Shown: positions 25,577 through 34,689, counted from the stretch's first letter. The stretch: 64,000 nt of DNA from Schaalia cardiffensis (GCF_016405145.1 NZ_JAEKIA010000004.1:1-64000), one strand, 5' to 3'. Numbers and translations: made by a program. The notes: a model not told the origin generated them from the sequence alone.

Positions 25577-25819
25577 GTTTCACGCAGGAGCGTGCGATGG
25601 GCGCGTGGGCTCAGGTAGAAGCGTGTAGTCGTCGAATGAGCCCGGGGTGGAGTGCACGAGGACGTGAGCGCGGGCGCTGAGCAAGGTGCGGGTGTTCTCA
25701 GGTGTGGGAGTTGTTTGCTCGTGTGTTGAGTAGGACGCGGGGAAAGCTCTGGCTCGTGTGTTGAGTAGGACGTGGGGAGCAGAATGCGGAGGAAACGCTG
25801 AGTTCTTCAGCGTCGTAGC
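25577..25819. other. Convergent gap with a 27-bp direct repeat
   Basis: The gap lies between the kinase gene and the convergent mycosin gene. GCTCGTGTGTTGAGTAGGAC plus seven more bases occurs at 25717-25743 and again at 25752-25778 with one mismatch. No convincing terminator hairpin was found, which is unusual for two convergent operon ends. Confidence 0.7.
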
Positions 25820-27253
25820 TCAAGGGTGTCGTTTGAACCACGAGGCGAGGAAGAGTGCGGCAACGAGGGAGGATCCCGCTCCTGTCATGATGAGGATCAG
25901 GAGGCGATGTGCTCCGCGTCGGTCGCTATGGGGCGTTGGGCGAGGCATCAGCCGTGGTGCGGCTTTCTGCGCGCGAGGATATTTCGGGTTGTCCGGTCCG
26001 GCAGCGGTGCCGTCGTTCGTGAAGTTGAGTGCGTCGTAGGGGGCGATGATCCCCCAACCGAGGCGCTCCGATTTCTTCGCTGCATTGGGGCGCAGTGCAG
26101 TTGCCAGGATGCGGTACTTCCATTCGGGCACGGTTTCGGCGGGGTACGTGGATGCGACGAGGGCGGCCAGGCCCGCCACGTAGCCGGTGGCGTAGGAGGT
26201 CCTTGGAGCGTCGGGGGCGAGGATGCAGTCGCCGTAGCTCTTGTAGGTCGTGAGGACTTTGCTGCCCGGGGCGGCGACCTCGATATGTGTTCCTGCCACA
26301 ACTTGGTCGCTGGGCAGTCCGTGCTCATCAACGGCGGTCACGGAGAGGACTTCAGGGTAGGCGGCCGGATAGCGAATGGTGTTCGTCTCTGATTGTTCCG
26401 TGGTCTCAGTGTTGCCCGCTGAGGCGACCACCAGGGAGCCCTTGTCCGTGGCATAGCGCACGGCGCTTTCCAATTCTGGGGAGGGTGTTGAGGAGGAGAG
26501 GGGGACGGTGATGATGACGGCGCCGCGGTCTGCGGCCCAGCGAATCCCTTCCGCAGTGACTCGGGAGTTGGGCCCTCGGCCTGCTTGGACTGTTTCCGAG
26601 TCGATGTTCTCATAGACGCGGACGGGCAGGATCTGCGAGTGGGGCGCCATGCCGACGACTCCTGAGCTTTCGATCTTCCTCGCCGCGATTTGGCCTGCGA
26701 CTGCGGTTCCGTGTCCGGAATTGTCGATTCGTCCGTCGCTGTGGTCAATGAAGTCTGTGCCGGCGAGGACGGCGCCTTCAAGGAAGTGGGGGTTGGAGGC
26801 GTCGACACCGGAATCGACAACGGCGACGAGGACGTTGCCCTCGGATAATTGCCAGGCGTCGTTCATTCCCAGTTGTGCGATGAACGAGGGAGTCTGGGAG
26901 ACGAGGGTGTGGTCGTTGAGGTTATCGACGCACGGGTCCTCTGCTGGCCCGGTGGGGGCATCTGCTTTCAGTCCAGTGGGAGTTCTCTGCGACGCCACAG
27001 TCGGAGCGTTCACTGTCGCCTCAGCGGGAGCGTCCGTTGCCGTCCCAAGCGGGGTGTCCTCCACTCTAAGCGGGGCATCCATTAGCGCCTTTGCCGGGGT
27101 TTCCTCCGCCCCAGCGGGAGCGTTCGCTGTCGCCTGAGCGGGAGTGTCCGACAGTGCCGCGTGTGTGACGCGCGGATAAGACGCGACACACGGGGAAGAT
27201 AGGAGGATCGCCGAGAACATCACGGCGACGAGGCTGCGCCTGTGTCTTTTCAT
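25820..27253 (-). CDS. mycP: Mycosin, ESX-associated subtilisin-like protease
   Basis: A 477-residue S8 protease of the mycosin type, membrane-anchored outside the cell and part of ESX systems. It has a signal peptide (about residues 1-34), an Ala/Pro/Thr-rich repetitive stretch (35-105), the catalytic triad Asp147 (VAVVDSGVD), His181 (NSGHGTAVAG) and Ser353 (RTSYATGYVAG), oxyanion Asn281, and a C-terminal membrane segment (about 450-470) ending in basic residues. The usual GTS reads RTS, but the Ser is intact. ATG 27253 overlaps the eccB stop (ATGA). The order eccD-eccB-mycP on this strand is one operon. Confidence 0.95.
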   Translation of the reverse strand: MKRHRRSLVAVMFSAILLSSPCVASYPRVTHAALSDTPAQATANAPAGAEETPAKALMDAPLRVEDTPLGTATDAPAEATVNAPTVASQRTPTGLKADAPTGPAEDPCVDNLNDHTLVSQTPSFIAQLGMNDAWQLSEGNVLVAVVDSGVDASNPHFLEGAVLAGTDFIDHSDGRIDNSGHGTAVAGQIAARKIESSGVVGMAPHSQILPVRVYENIDSETVQAGRGPNSRVTAEGIRWAADRGAVIITVPLSSSTPSPELESAVRYATDKGSLVVASAGNTETTEQSETNTIRYPAAYPEVLSVTAVDEHGLPSDQVVAGTHIEVAAPGSKVLTTYKSYGDCILAPDAPRTSYATGYVAGLAALVASTYPAETVPEWKYRILATALRPNAAKKSERLGWGIIAPYDALNFTNDGTAAGPDNPKYPRAQKAAPRLMPRPTPHSDRRGAHRLLILIMTGAGSSLVAALFLASWFKRHP

Positions 27254-28710
27254 TGGACGCCCACGGTAGTCCACACCGCTTCGGCGGTCATATCTTCACC
27301 GGGCTCGACCAATTTCGTCCACGCCGAGGGAACGGACACGACATCTTTATCAGTCCATGACAGGCGGGCAATGGCGTCGGCGGGGTTTTCTCCTAAGCCG
27401 TGTGCTCTGCCGATGTCGGAGATGAACATGGTGGCACCCAGGGTTCCGCCCGAAGAGGCGCGGACGAGGGCTCCTGAGCCGCCTCGCACGGTGACGGAGC
27501 TAAGCGGCTCCGTTTTCCCTTCTGTTTGAGATCCGGTCTTCCCTTCTGTTTGAGAACCAGTTGGCACCTCCGTTGCAGAAGCGTTCGTTGTTGACGCAGC
27601 GCCACTGGCGGCGCGCCTGGCTTCCCGAGCGTTCATTGACAGCAGTTCAGTGCGGGCACCGGTAGCGGACAAGACGAGGTTTGCGCAGGGAACGGAATCG
27701 GTGTTGACGACCTCGTCAATGTTGATTGTCGAAGGCCAGTCGGCGGGGCCGAATGTTTCGTTCCCTCCAAGATCTTGAATATCGGCGATTGTGGCGCTTA
27801 GCGGGTTTCCGGCTTTCTGGTAGGCGTCGGAAAGCTCGTACATGCGGCGCGCGACGGATGACAGGGACGCGATGCGACCGTCCCCCGTGACGATGTAGGC
27901 GCGGCTGGGGCTTTTCTCCTTCGCTTCGTCCCGGACTTCAATAATGGTTCCGATTCGAGCCGATTTGAGGCGCTCGGGCATGTTTGTGGCGGGCTGGCCG
28001 GCATCATCAATGGAGAGGGGTGCCAGGTCTGATCCTTTGACGAAGAGGTCGAGCCATGCGGCTTCAACTTCGATAGGGGTGACTTGGTCGAGGCCGAGGG
28101 AGCGGGCAGGACCGAGGGTGCCTGTCGTGTCGAGCAGGTAGCGGGTTCCTCCACTAATGAGGTACTGGCGATTTGCGCTGGTGACGAGGGCTAAGCCTGC
28201 GTTTGAGGTTCCTTCGGGTTTACCGGCGACCCAGGTGTGGGTTCCGCCTTCGAGCGCACACGACATCCACTCATCGGAGTGGAGGGCCGAGGATGAGGGG
28301 ATGTCATCGGGGATGCCGGTGATTCCGACTTGGGATCCTCGGGGGAGTCCTTCAATGGTCGAGGCCGAGACTCTGCTCGTCTTGTAGGAGCCTGCTTCAG
28401 ATAGGAGCCTGGCGGAGGTGATGTTGGTGACGGGGCGCAAAGTCCCGTCAATCGTGTAGTAGCGGGCTCCACTTGATTTGATGACGATCATCGTTGAGTT
28501 CTCCCAGCCTTGGGGCAGGGTTGGGGAGAAACGCCCCATGACGGCGGCGACGATGAGGATGAGCGCCGCGATGACGGCACCGACGAGGAGGGGACGCAGG
28601 TTATTTGGCGCGTCGACTTCTTTCCCGCCGGGGGTTCCTGATGAGAATGCGGCGATGAGTCGACGCCGGTTGAAGCGCTGGGCCTCGAGAATGTCCTTAT
28701 TTGAGGGCAT
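27250..28710 (-). CDS. eccB: ESX core component EccB
   Basis: A 486-residue EccB: a short cytoplasmic N terminus with the RFNRRRLIAAF motif, one membrane segment (about residues 41-60) and a large extracellular part with the repeated fold typical of EccB (GITGIPDDIP, YLISGGTRYLL, VPCANL). EccB forms the outer face of the ESX membrane complex and interacts with mycosin. A GSQTEGKT duplication (two copies, 21-24 bp repeat) sits in a disordered loop near residue 405. ATG 28710 overlaps the eccD stop. Confidence 0.95.
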   Translation of the reverse strand: MPSNKDILEAQRFNRRRLIAAFSSGTPGGKEVDAPNNLRPLLVGAVIAALILIVAAVMGRFSPTLPQGWENSTMIVIKSSGARYYTIDGTLRPVTNITSARLLSEAGSYKTSRVSASTIEGLPRGSQVGITGIPDDIPSSSALHSDEWMSCALEGGTHTWVAGKPEGTSNAGLALVTSANRQYLISGGTRYLLDTTGTLGPARSLGLDQVTPIEVEAAWLDLFVKGSDLAPLSIDDAGQPATNMPERLKSARIGTIIEVRDEAKEKSPSRAYIVTGDGRIASLSSVARRMYELSDAYQKAGNPLSATIADIQDLGGNETFGPADWPSTINIDEVVNTDSVPCANLVLSATGARTELLSMNAREARRAASGAASTTNASATEVPTGSQTEGKTGSQTEGKTEPLSSVTVRGGSGALVRASSGGTLGATMFISDIGRAHGLGENPADAIARLSWTDKDVVSVPSAWTKLVEPGEDMTAEAVWTTVGVQ

Positions 28711-30020
28711 CAGATCACTCCCCACACCAGGGTGGTCAGGGGCAGGATCGTCAGGAGGACGATGATGCTCAGGGCGTTGGCGGCGCGGGTGAGCCATGGG
28801 CGTGTGCGAGCGTTGACGACATTGGCGGCCAGGAGACAGGCGGCGACTGTGAGGGCCGCGATGACGATGCTGGGGACCATTGCGGGGTGGGAGCGGGCTG
28901 CGCCGAACATGGCACCCAGGGTGAGCAGCATCCCGGTGATGACGCCGATGAGGACTTCCAGGCGTGATCGTAGGGAGCGGGTGGTGAGCATGAGGGCGGC
29001 TCCGGAGCATCCGAGCAGAATGATCGCCTCGGGCGAGTTGAGCAGCATGGGGGCGAGGAATCCCAAGGAGATGGACACTCCCGTTTTGACGGCGACGACG
29101 AAGACTTGTGAGGTGGAGACCTTTCCGTGGACTTCGTAGATGTCGATTGGCGCCATTGAAGTGGGGCCCGTGACTTTGACGGGAACCTGAGCGAGGGCGA
29201 GCCAGGGGGCTGAGAGGGAGGTGATGAGGAGGAGGGCGAGGGCGAGTGAGGCGGTCTTCTCTACGGGGATCGTTGTGGAGGCTCCGATGACTCCGTTGAG
29301 GACCATCGTTGTTCCTAGGACGAGCGGCGCAGCCACGATGGCGCGCATACGTGAGGGGAGGACGAGGGCGGACGCTGCGGCGACGAGGATGCCGGCTCCT
29401 CCGGCTAGCCAAGTGATGGGCCGCCAGCCTCCTCCGACGAGGTTGAATCCGGCGGACATCATGAGCAGGGGTGCTGTGGCGAGTAGTGATACGGCTCCTG
29501 CGACGGAGGGGATCCTGATGATGATTGCGGAGGCGGCGACGACGAGGAGTGCTCCGATGATTCCGATTGCGGCACTGAGGTATCCGTGTTCAGGTCCGAG
29601 GGTGAGGAGGAGGGCTGCGACGAGGATGAGAGCTGCGGCTGCGTGGGAGGAGAGTTGGAGGGAGTCGGCGGGGGTCCATTCCTTTGAATCTTGGTCGACG
29701 CTGGAGCCGACTGCTTCTATGAGGTCGTCGTAACGCAGGTCTTTGGCGGATTGTCCGATGGGTTCTAGGGTGAGGAGCGCCCCGGCTTGGACGTTCTGGT
29801 CGGGTAGGGATTTCGACTGGTCGAGTTTTCGTCCTCCGGAGGTGATGATCTCGAATCCTCCTGAGACGCTGCTCGGGTCGAGTCGGCCCAGGGCTGAGAC
29901 TATCCCGGGGATGGCTTCGGCTAGGCATACCGATTGGGGGATCGACATGTCGATGGTTTCTCCGGCATAGCTCACTGAGATTGGCATCAGGGCCGTGCCT
30001 GTTCGCGTCATCGTAGACAT
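28710..30020 (-). CDS. eccD: ESX integral membrane protein EccD (copy 1)
   Basis: A 436-residue EccD with an N-terminal ubiquitin-like (YukD-type) domain (about residues 7-95) and about 11 membrane segments. ATG 30020 is preceded by GGAGGA; an earlier in-frame start has no such site. In mycobacterial ESX complexes EccD forms a dimer that lines the membrane vestibule. A second, divergent EccD is encoded at 33349-34689. It is the first gene of the eccD-eccB-mycP operon. Confidence 0.94.
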   Translation of the reverse strand: MSTMTRTGTALMPISVSYAGETIDMSIPQSVCLAEAIPGIVSALGRLDPSSVSGGFEIITSGGRKLDQSKSLPDQNVQAGALLTLEPIGQSAKDLRYDDLIEAVGSSVDQDSKEWTPADSLQLSSHAAAALILVAALLLTLGPEHGYLSAAIGIIGALLVVAASAIIIRIPSVAGAVSLLATAPLLMMSAGFNLVGGGWRPITWLAGGAGILVAAASALVLPSRMRAIVAAPLVLGTTMVLNGVIGASTTIPVEKTASLALALLLITSLSAPWLALAQVPVKVTGPTSMAPIDIYEVHGKVSTSQVFVVAVKTGVSISLGFLAPMLLNSPEAIILLGCSGAALMLTTRSLRSRLEVLIGVITGMLLTLGAMFGAARSHPAMVPSIVIAALTVAACLLAANVVNARTRPWLTRAANALSIIVLLTILPLTTLVWGVI

Positions 30021-30256
30021 CGAGTCCTCCGCGTCCTTCACATGGTGCGAGTTTCCTGCTCATAGGCTAGTGCTTGTCGAAGCGAATGAAGAGTCTATGT
30101 CCTGAAGGCATCCTGTATGAGCTTCGGCGCGTCGTTTCGCCATTGAAAGGGCCGGGATGTAGTCGGGATATATGTGACCTGTAATGATTCTTACCTCGTT
30201 GACAACGGCACCATGACTCAATTCCTCGTCGGAACCGTGATCTCCTTGTCGGTAGC

Positions 30257-30532
30257 GTGATCCTGTTCGCCATAGTGGTGACCCTCGTCTTTCTGTTCCC
30301 GTTGGCGCTTTTGCCTGTCGGGGACTTGATCGATACGAGAAGGAAGCGTCAGGCTCGGTACGATGAGTTCTTCACTGTTCGATACGCTCGTTCTATTGGC
30401 AGGGTGGTCGTAGAGTCTCCTCTCGATCGAAGACTCCTCAATCAGTGGTGTTCACAGGGGAATAAGGGGGGGCAGGCGAGCTCGATGCTACATCGAGTTG
30501 TGGGACGTTGTGTCGCGGGTTGTCGCCGATGA
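30257..30532 (+). CDS. Doubtful small membrane protein
   Basis: A GTG-started frame of 91 codons. The first 22 residues are strongly hydrophobic, followed by IDTRRKRQARYDEFF and a charged segment, so the first ~60 residues look like a real small membrane protein. The last ~30 residues are of odd composition and enter repeated sequence. No good ribosome-binding site. It could be a small ESX accessory, or chance. Confidence 0.25.
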   Translation: MILFAIVVTLVFLFPLALLPVGDLIDTRRKRQARYDEFFTVRYARSIGRVVVESPLDRRLLNQWCSQGNKGGQASSMLHRVVGRCVAGCRR

Positions 30533-30573
30533 GTTTCTTCGCAGAATTGGGAGGATCGGGTCGTACTGATCTC

Positions 30574-30670
30574 TTGGTGTGCACCGATGTGGAGGTGCTC
30601 CTTGTGAAAGACATGGATCTCCCCTTTTGGTGTGTGCCGAGATGTGGAAGTGTTGCTTGTGCGAGATGGT
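30574..30670. repeat. Degenerate direct repeat (~35-40 bp, two copies)
   Basis: TTGGTGTGCACCGATGTGGA (starting about 30574) recurs as TTGGTGTGTGCCGAGATGTG (about 30637), each followed by GGTGCTCCTTGTGAAAGAC-like sequence. Both copies can be read as VC(T/R)DVEVLLV(K/R)D, so they may be decayed coding sequence. Confidence 0.5.
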
Positions 30671-30959
30671 GAACTGCTCCTCTTGTCGTGGGCCGGTGAT
30701 CATCGTGTGGGGCTCGCGTCGGAGCGGGTTTCATCCCTGAGCCTGGGTCCGGGCCCGTATCGTGAGCTGTCGTTTTCTCTGCCCACGAATGACCGGGGAA
30801 TCCGTCGATATTTCGCCATGGGGTGCTGTTCTTTTCCCGTGAGTGTGCATACTGATCCGGGCGATGGACGGGCGGCGCTCTCTCGTTTAGGGTGAGACTT
30901 GCCAACAGCTCTGGGTGTGATCGGCATCCACTGTGCATCCCGCTATGGAGGAGAAGAAT

Positions 30960-31271
30960 ATGGCAGGTCAGATTTCTGCAGCCGAGGGAGCAATCCTTAA
31001 GGGTGCCGATACCGTGTCGGCGACTCGTGAAGATCTTAAGGCGCGTATTGCCGCCGTTGAGAGTCAGATGGCCTCTATTGGCTCCAACTGGACCGGTCCT
31101 GCGGCCACGGCGTTCCATGCTCTCATGGCTCGTTGGAACGAGGAAGCAAACAAGGTGAATAACGCCCTCGTTCAGTTTGAGGACAACCTGCGTTCCGCTC
31201 AGCGTGATTACGACGTTGCTGATCAGGAGCAAGAGAGTACATTCGCCAAGCTCGCGAGCCGTTTGGGCTGA
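30960..31271 (+). CDS. WXG100-family ESX substrate 1
   Basis: A 103-residue WXG100 protein: two helices joined by the W-x-G turn (NWTGPAA, about residues 41-47). The export signal Y-x-x-x-D appears as YDVAD near the C terminus. ATG 30960 follows GGAGGAGAAG. WXG100 proteins form helical-hairpin dimers and are exported by ESX; the next gene, 31 bp downstream, is the likely partner. Both end at a strong terminator. Confidence 0.96.
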   Translation: MAGQISAAEGAILKGADTVSATREDLKARIAAVESQMASIGSNWTGPAATAFHALMARWNEEANKVNNALVQFEDNLRSAQRDYDVADQEQESTFAKLASRLG

Positions 31272-31302
31272 CCCCGGTAGTAGAAGTAGGTAGGAAGAAC
31301 TC

Positions 31303-31587
31303 ATGGATCTCAAAGTCAACTACGGATCGCTCAGCACGGCTTCCAGTGACCTCAACAGTGGAGCTACCGCTATCCAGTCCACCCTGGACAACATGGATGC
31401 GGAGCTTCAGCAGCTCCGATCCAACTGGGAAGGCGATGCTCAGGAGGCTTACCTGGTTGCGAAGCAGCAGTGGACCGAGGGCATGACCGGTATGCGCGAT
31501 GTCCTCGCACAGATCTCCACCCTTGTTGAATCGGCGAATCAGTCGTATAGCTCGACTGATTCGGCGAATGCTGCTCGTTTCTCCTGA
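31303..31587 (+). CDS. WXG100-family ESX substrate 2
   Basis: A 94-residue WXG100 protein with the turn at NWEGDAQ (W42-G44) and a C-terminal Y-x-x-x-D (YSSTD) followed by a short tail ending ARFS. GTAGGAAG precedes ATG 31303. It most likely heterodimerises with the product of the gene just upstream, as EsxA/EsxB do, and may be both substrate and signal for EccC. Confidence 0.96.
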   Translation: MDLKVNYGSLSTASSDLNSGATAIQSTLDNMDAELQQLRSNWEGDAQEAYLVAKQQWTEGMTGMRDVLAQISTLVESANQSYSSTDSANAARFS

Positions 31588-31623
31588 GGATTCGATAGGA
31601 GCATATGCTCCATCGCTGAGCTA

Positions 31624-31664
31624 GAGCCCCGTATCCGTTGTGGATACGGGGCTCGTTGGGTTTT
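31624..31664 (+). terminator. Strong hairpin terminator of the WXG100 operon
   Basis: GAGCCCCGTATCC (31624-31636) pairs perfectly over 13 bp with GGATACGGGGCTC (31642-31654) around a GTTGT loop. The downstream sequence is GT-rich with TTTT at 31661. The hairpin lies 36 bp past the second WXG100 stop. Confidence 0.85.
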
Positions 31665-31718
31665 GGGGTGTGGGGTTCGTTGGGTTTTGGGGTGTGGGGT
31701 TCGTTGGGTTTTGGGGTG
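31655..31718. repeat. 24-bp tandem repeat, 2.7 copies
   Basis: GTTGGGTTTTGGGGTGTGGG followed by GTTC is repeated head to tail from 31655, directly after the terminator stem. The copies are identical where complete, so the expansion is recent. Confidence 0.95.
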
Positions 31719-31960
31719 CCTATCGAGTTTTGGTGGTTTTCACTAGTTCCCGCCTCCGGTTCCAGGTTTTCCGTTCTGTTCCTGTCGTGTGGCAGGTGGT
31801 TGTGCCGGGGAAAGGTGGAATAGGTGTTTTTCGCCGGTGTGTGCGTGGCGCGACGATCGCAGGAGAACCGAGCTCGTCTTGGCTCAGTGCTGCTCCTTGG
31901 CCAGGCGTGGCTGTTCCTTGGTGAGTTTCGGGTGTTCCTTGGCCAGCCTCGCTCCTTGGC

Positions 31961-33352
31961 TCAGTCTTTCTCAGAGTGAGCGGTGATGGTCAGGGTACGT
32001 TCTCCCATGATGAGGATCGTCCCGATGGGAACGGAGCGTTTCTGGCCGCGTGGAAGCTCGGTGACGCTGCCATCGGGGGTGCGAGCTTTCGTGCCGTTGG
32101 CGGAGAAGGCATCTTCAACCCAGACTCCGCTGTGGTTTGGGCCGAGTCGAAGATGCGTTCGGGAGAGGGAGCGGGTGGAGTCGCTGACTGTCACGAGGCG
32201 CGCCTTGGGGTCGTCGGAGCTTGGCGCTCGTCCGAGGACGAGGACGGAGTCGATGAGTTCTTGGCCCCCCGAATCTAGGACTGCCCAGATTTGGGGTTTT
32301 TGTGTTGGAACAGGCTGACTAGGTGTGGATGGGCTCGTGTGTGGAGGGGCTGGATGTTGCGTCGGGATTGGCGCGTGAGTTGTCGAGGATGCTGGACTGG
32401 AAGAAGTTGAGGCTTGGCTGGGGTTTGCACTGATCGGGTACGTCGGGGGTGCCGGGTGGTGGGCCGCGCTCAGCGGGCCGAGGGTGGCAGCAGCCCGGCT
32501 TGGGGCAGTGCCAGGCAGCTCCCGCGCTGAGCCACTTTGGCTTTGGGTAGCAGCACCCCAGCCCGGGGCAGCAGGACCCCAGCCGTGGGAACCCCCAGAT
32601 TGTCCTCGCGCCGTGTCTTCTTGCCGGGAGACGACACCTGCGCGGCCTTGTGGGGCAGCAGGTACAGGCTTTGACATCTGAAACCCTCTTGATGCGGCGA
32701 CGGCGGCAAAACCGCTGGGGGCTGCGCTGAAGGAGGGGTGTTGCGGGAGTGGCCTGTGCTGCTCGGGGGCGTGAGACGAGGTGCGGCCCGCTTGATGAGG
32801 GGCGGTTGAACGTTCGAGGGGCGTGGTGAGGTCGATTGATCGGGTGCCGGTGATTCGCTCCATCCATCCGCGCCCTTCACGGCATAGGAGGGCCGACAAC
32901 ACGAGCCCGATAAGGGTTAAGGCCATGAGGTAGTAGAGCAGCCCATAGGCTAAGCCTTTGCCCAGGCCGGGTGCTCTGGTTGAGTCTTGGGCGAGTAGCG
33001 CGGTTTTCGTGATGAATAGTCCGGGAGAGCGTCCTGTGATGGAAAGGATGAGTGCGCCCACGATGCTCAGTTGAAGGGACATGATGACGACGAGGATGAG
33101 GGATGGACGCCATATCCACAGTGCAGAGCAGATGACGAGGACGAGGAAGAAGTCGATGATGAAGGCAGTGAGCCTGGCTCCTGGTCGTGCTGGAGCGAAG
33201 TCTGTGGGGTCGTGTGAGGGGCGTTGTGTTTGAGCCGCTATCGCCGACACCGAGGGGACGTCTGCTGCTGAGCGCGCACCAGCCGAGGGAGTGGAGTGGG
33301 GTGGCCGAGCCGAGCGCGGCGAGGAAGACGAGTGCGGAGTGAACGCGGTCAT
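31961..33352 (-). CDS. RDD-domain membrane protein with C-terminal FHA domain
   Basis: A 463-residue protein. After ~55 disordered residues there is an RDD domain (about 56-170; GARLTAFIIDFFLV and three to four membrane segments), then about 180 residues rich in Pro, Ala, Ser and Gln, and finally an FHA domain (about 355-460) with GR, the S..H motif (SRTHL) and NGT. FHA domains bind phosphothreonine, so this may be a membrane reader of the kinase at 23975. ATG 33352 overlaps the stop of the EccD-like gene upstream, so they form an operon. Confidence 0.88.
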   Translation of the reverse strand: MTAFTPHSSSSPRSARPPHSTPSAGARSAADVPSVSAIAAQTQRPSHDPTDFAPARPGARLTAFIIDFFLVLVICSALWIWRPSLILVVIMSLQLSIVGALILSITGRSPGLFITKTALLAQDSTRAPGLGKGLAYGLLYYLMALTLIGLVLSALLCREGRGWMERITGTRSIDLTTPLERSTAPHQAGRTSSHAPEQHRPLPQHPSFSAAPSGFAAVAASRGFQMSKPVPAAPQGRAGVVSRQEDTARGQSGGSHGWGPAAPGWGAATQSQSGSARELPGTAPSRAAATLGPLSAAHHPAPPTYPISANPSQASTSSSPASSTTHAPIPTQHPAPPHTSPSTPSQPVPTQKPQIWAVLDSGGQELIDSVLVLGRAPSSDDPKARLVTVSDSTRSLSRTHLRLGPNHSGVWVEDAFSANGTKARTPDGSVTELPRGQKRSVPIGTILIMGERTLTITAHSEKD

Positions 33353-34689
33353 GAGGCCACCTGTCGAATGAGAGTGAAGACTCCCGCTGCGTACACGGCT
33401 GCGGGCAGGAGAAGGATGAGGCTTAGGGATTCGCAGACATCGAGGATCCAGCCGATGAGGGCTGAGGGTTCTCGCACGGTGGCGATGAGGGCGATGGCAA
33501 TGTACGCGCAGCCCAGAAGCAGAAGGATGAGGGCGCTGATATGCGTTCCGATTGCGTGTGTCACGAAAGAGGTGGTGAGTGCGGAAATGATCAATCCGAG
33601 CGCCCCGATCTGGGGAATGATTCGTGCGCTGTGTTCACGCCGATTACGGCCTGTGATGAGCAAGAGGAGTGAGGATGCCGCGATGACTCCGATGGCGGCG
33701 CGCCCCTCCCAGGTCTGGTGGTTCATCAGCGTGGCCAGGGAGGGGGCGGAGATCAGGATGAGCACTGTGCACGTGATGAGGAGGGTCTGCGTTCGGGCTG
33801 TGCCTTCGTTGATGGTTCGTTGAACGCGCGGCATGGTGATTTTCGAGGGCGCGGAGGGTTCGGGTCCTCTAAGGCGTCCGACCATTGTCGTGACCAGCGG
33901 CATGTCGAGGAGTTGTGTTTCTGGGATCCGGATCGCTAAGGAGGGGGTGAGTGTTGTCAGGAGTGCTCCGATGGCGACGATAAGGGGTGTGAGTGTGGTG
34001 AAGCTGATTTCGTAGTAGTTGGTGAGTGTTGAGATGGTGACGATTCCGGCCCAGATTCCGCAGGTCTGGGCTGCGAGGACGAAGTCGTAGATCACCCAGG
34101 CGCTCAGGCTGGCGAGTAGTGCCCACCAGGCGATGGCGAGCTGTGTTGCACTTGCCGCGAATTCGGTTTTGGCTGGGATCGCTGCTGTGGCTGTGAGGCC
34201 GAAGAATAGCGATAGTGCGAGGACGAACCAGGCGTGAGTGCGCACGCGCTCGCGGCTGATGGCTGCGGCGCAGATGAGGGCGCTGAGGATCGCAGTGAGC
34301 CAGCGTAGGGCTGTGGGTGGTTCCCACAAGCCGATGAGTGGAGCTACGAGGACGGAGCCTTCAGCGATGATGAGGAAGGAGAGGAGGAGGGTGGATGCCA
34401 GTGCTGAGGGGAACCAGGGGAGTTCGTTGAGTCGGGCTACTTGTGCGGCGATTTTGCGTGATTCTGTTTGCCGTGAGAGGGCGATGACGCTCCCGGAGGG
34501 CAGGTCGTGGCCAATGATGGCTCCGCCGTCCAGTTTTCTTCCGTCTGCGGTTGTCACATTGAGGGAGGGGTCGCTCAGATCGACTGTGATTGTCGCCATG
34601 AGTCCGGCGATGGTGGTCCCTGCTGGGACAGTGTAGTCGTGGGCACCGGTTTGGTCGATAACCGTTGTGCGGGCAAGCGACTGCACCAT
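33349..34689 (-). CDS. Second EccD-like ESX membrane protein
   Basis: A 446-residue protein with the EccD architecture: an N-terminal ubiquitin-like domain (about residues 8-80; TVPAGTTIAGLMATI, ADGRKLDGG) and about 11 membrane segments. Sequence identity with the EccD at 28710-30020 is low by eye, so this is an old paralogue. ATG 34689 is preceded by AAGGAAGG. It is divergently transcribed from eccC. Because EccD acts as a dimer in known ESX complexes, the two copies may form a heterodimer. Confidence 0.85.
   Translation of the reverse strand: MVQSLARTTVIDQTGAHDYTVPAGTTIAGLMATITVDLSDPSLNVTTADGRKLDGGAIIGHDLPSGSVIALSRQTESRKIAAQVARLNELPWFPSALASTLLLSFLIIAEGSVLVAPLIGLWEPPTALRWLTAILSALICAAAISRERVRTHAWFVLALSLFFGLTATAAIPAKTEFAASATQLAIAWWALLASLSAWVIYDFVLAAQTCGIWAGIVTISTLTNYYEISFTTLTPLIVAIGALLTTLTPSLAIRIPETQLLDMPLVTTMVGRLRGPEPSAPSKITMPRVQRTINEGTARTQTLLITCTVLILISAPSLATLMNHQTWEGRAAIGVIAASSLLLLITGRNRREHSARIIPQIGALGLIISALTTSFVTHAIGTHISALILLLLGCAYIAIALIATVREPSALIGWILDVCESLSLILLLPAAVYAAGVFTLIRQVAS

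Larger units (their letters stand above)
30021..30959. other. Divergent promoter region between eccD and the WXG100 genes
   Basis: A 939-bp region separating the minus-strand eccD operon from the plus-strand WXG100 genes. It should hold promoters in both directions; I could not pin one down. It includes a doubtful small membrane-protein frame (30257-30532), a degenerate direct repeat (30574-30670) and a protein-like frame at 30632-30895 that seems to grow out of that repeat. GGAGGAG at 30949-30955 is the ribosome-binding site of the first WXG100 gene. Confidence 0.5.
31588..31960. other. Gap after the WXG100 pair
   Basis: Contains the terminator (31624-31654), a 24-bp tandem repeat (31655-31718) and, from about 31860 to 31970, loose repeats of GCTCCTTGGC(C/T)AG. 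No gene is supported; open frames here arise from the repeats. It is the convergent boundary with the RDD-FHA gene. Confidence 0.6.

Noticed and set aside
25820-27253. Mycosin considered inactive because the usual GTS motif reads RTS
   Set aside because: The nucleophile Ser353, Asp147, His181 and Asn281 are all present.
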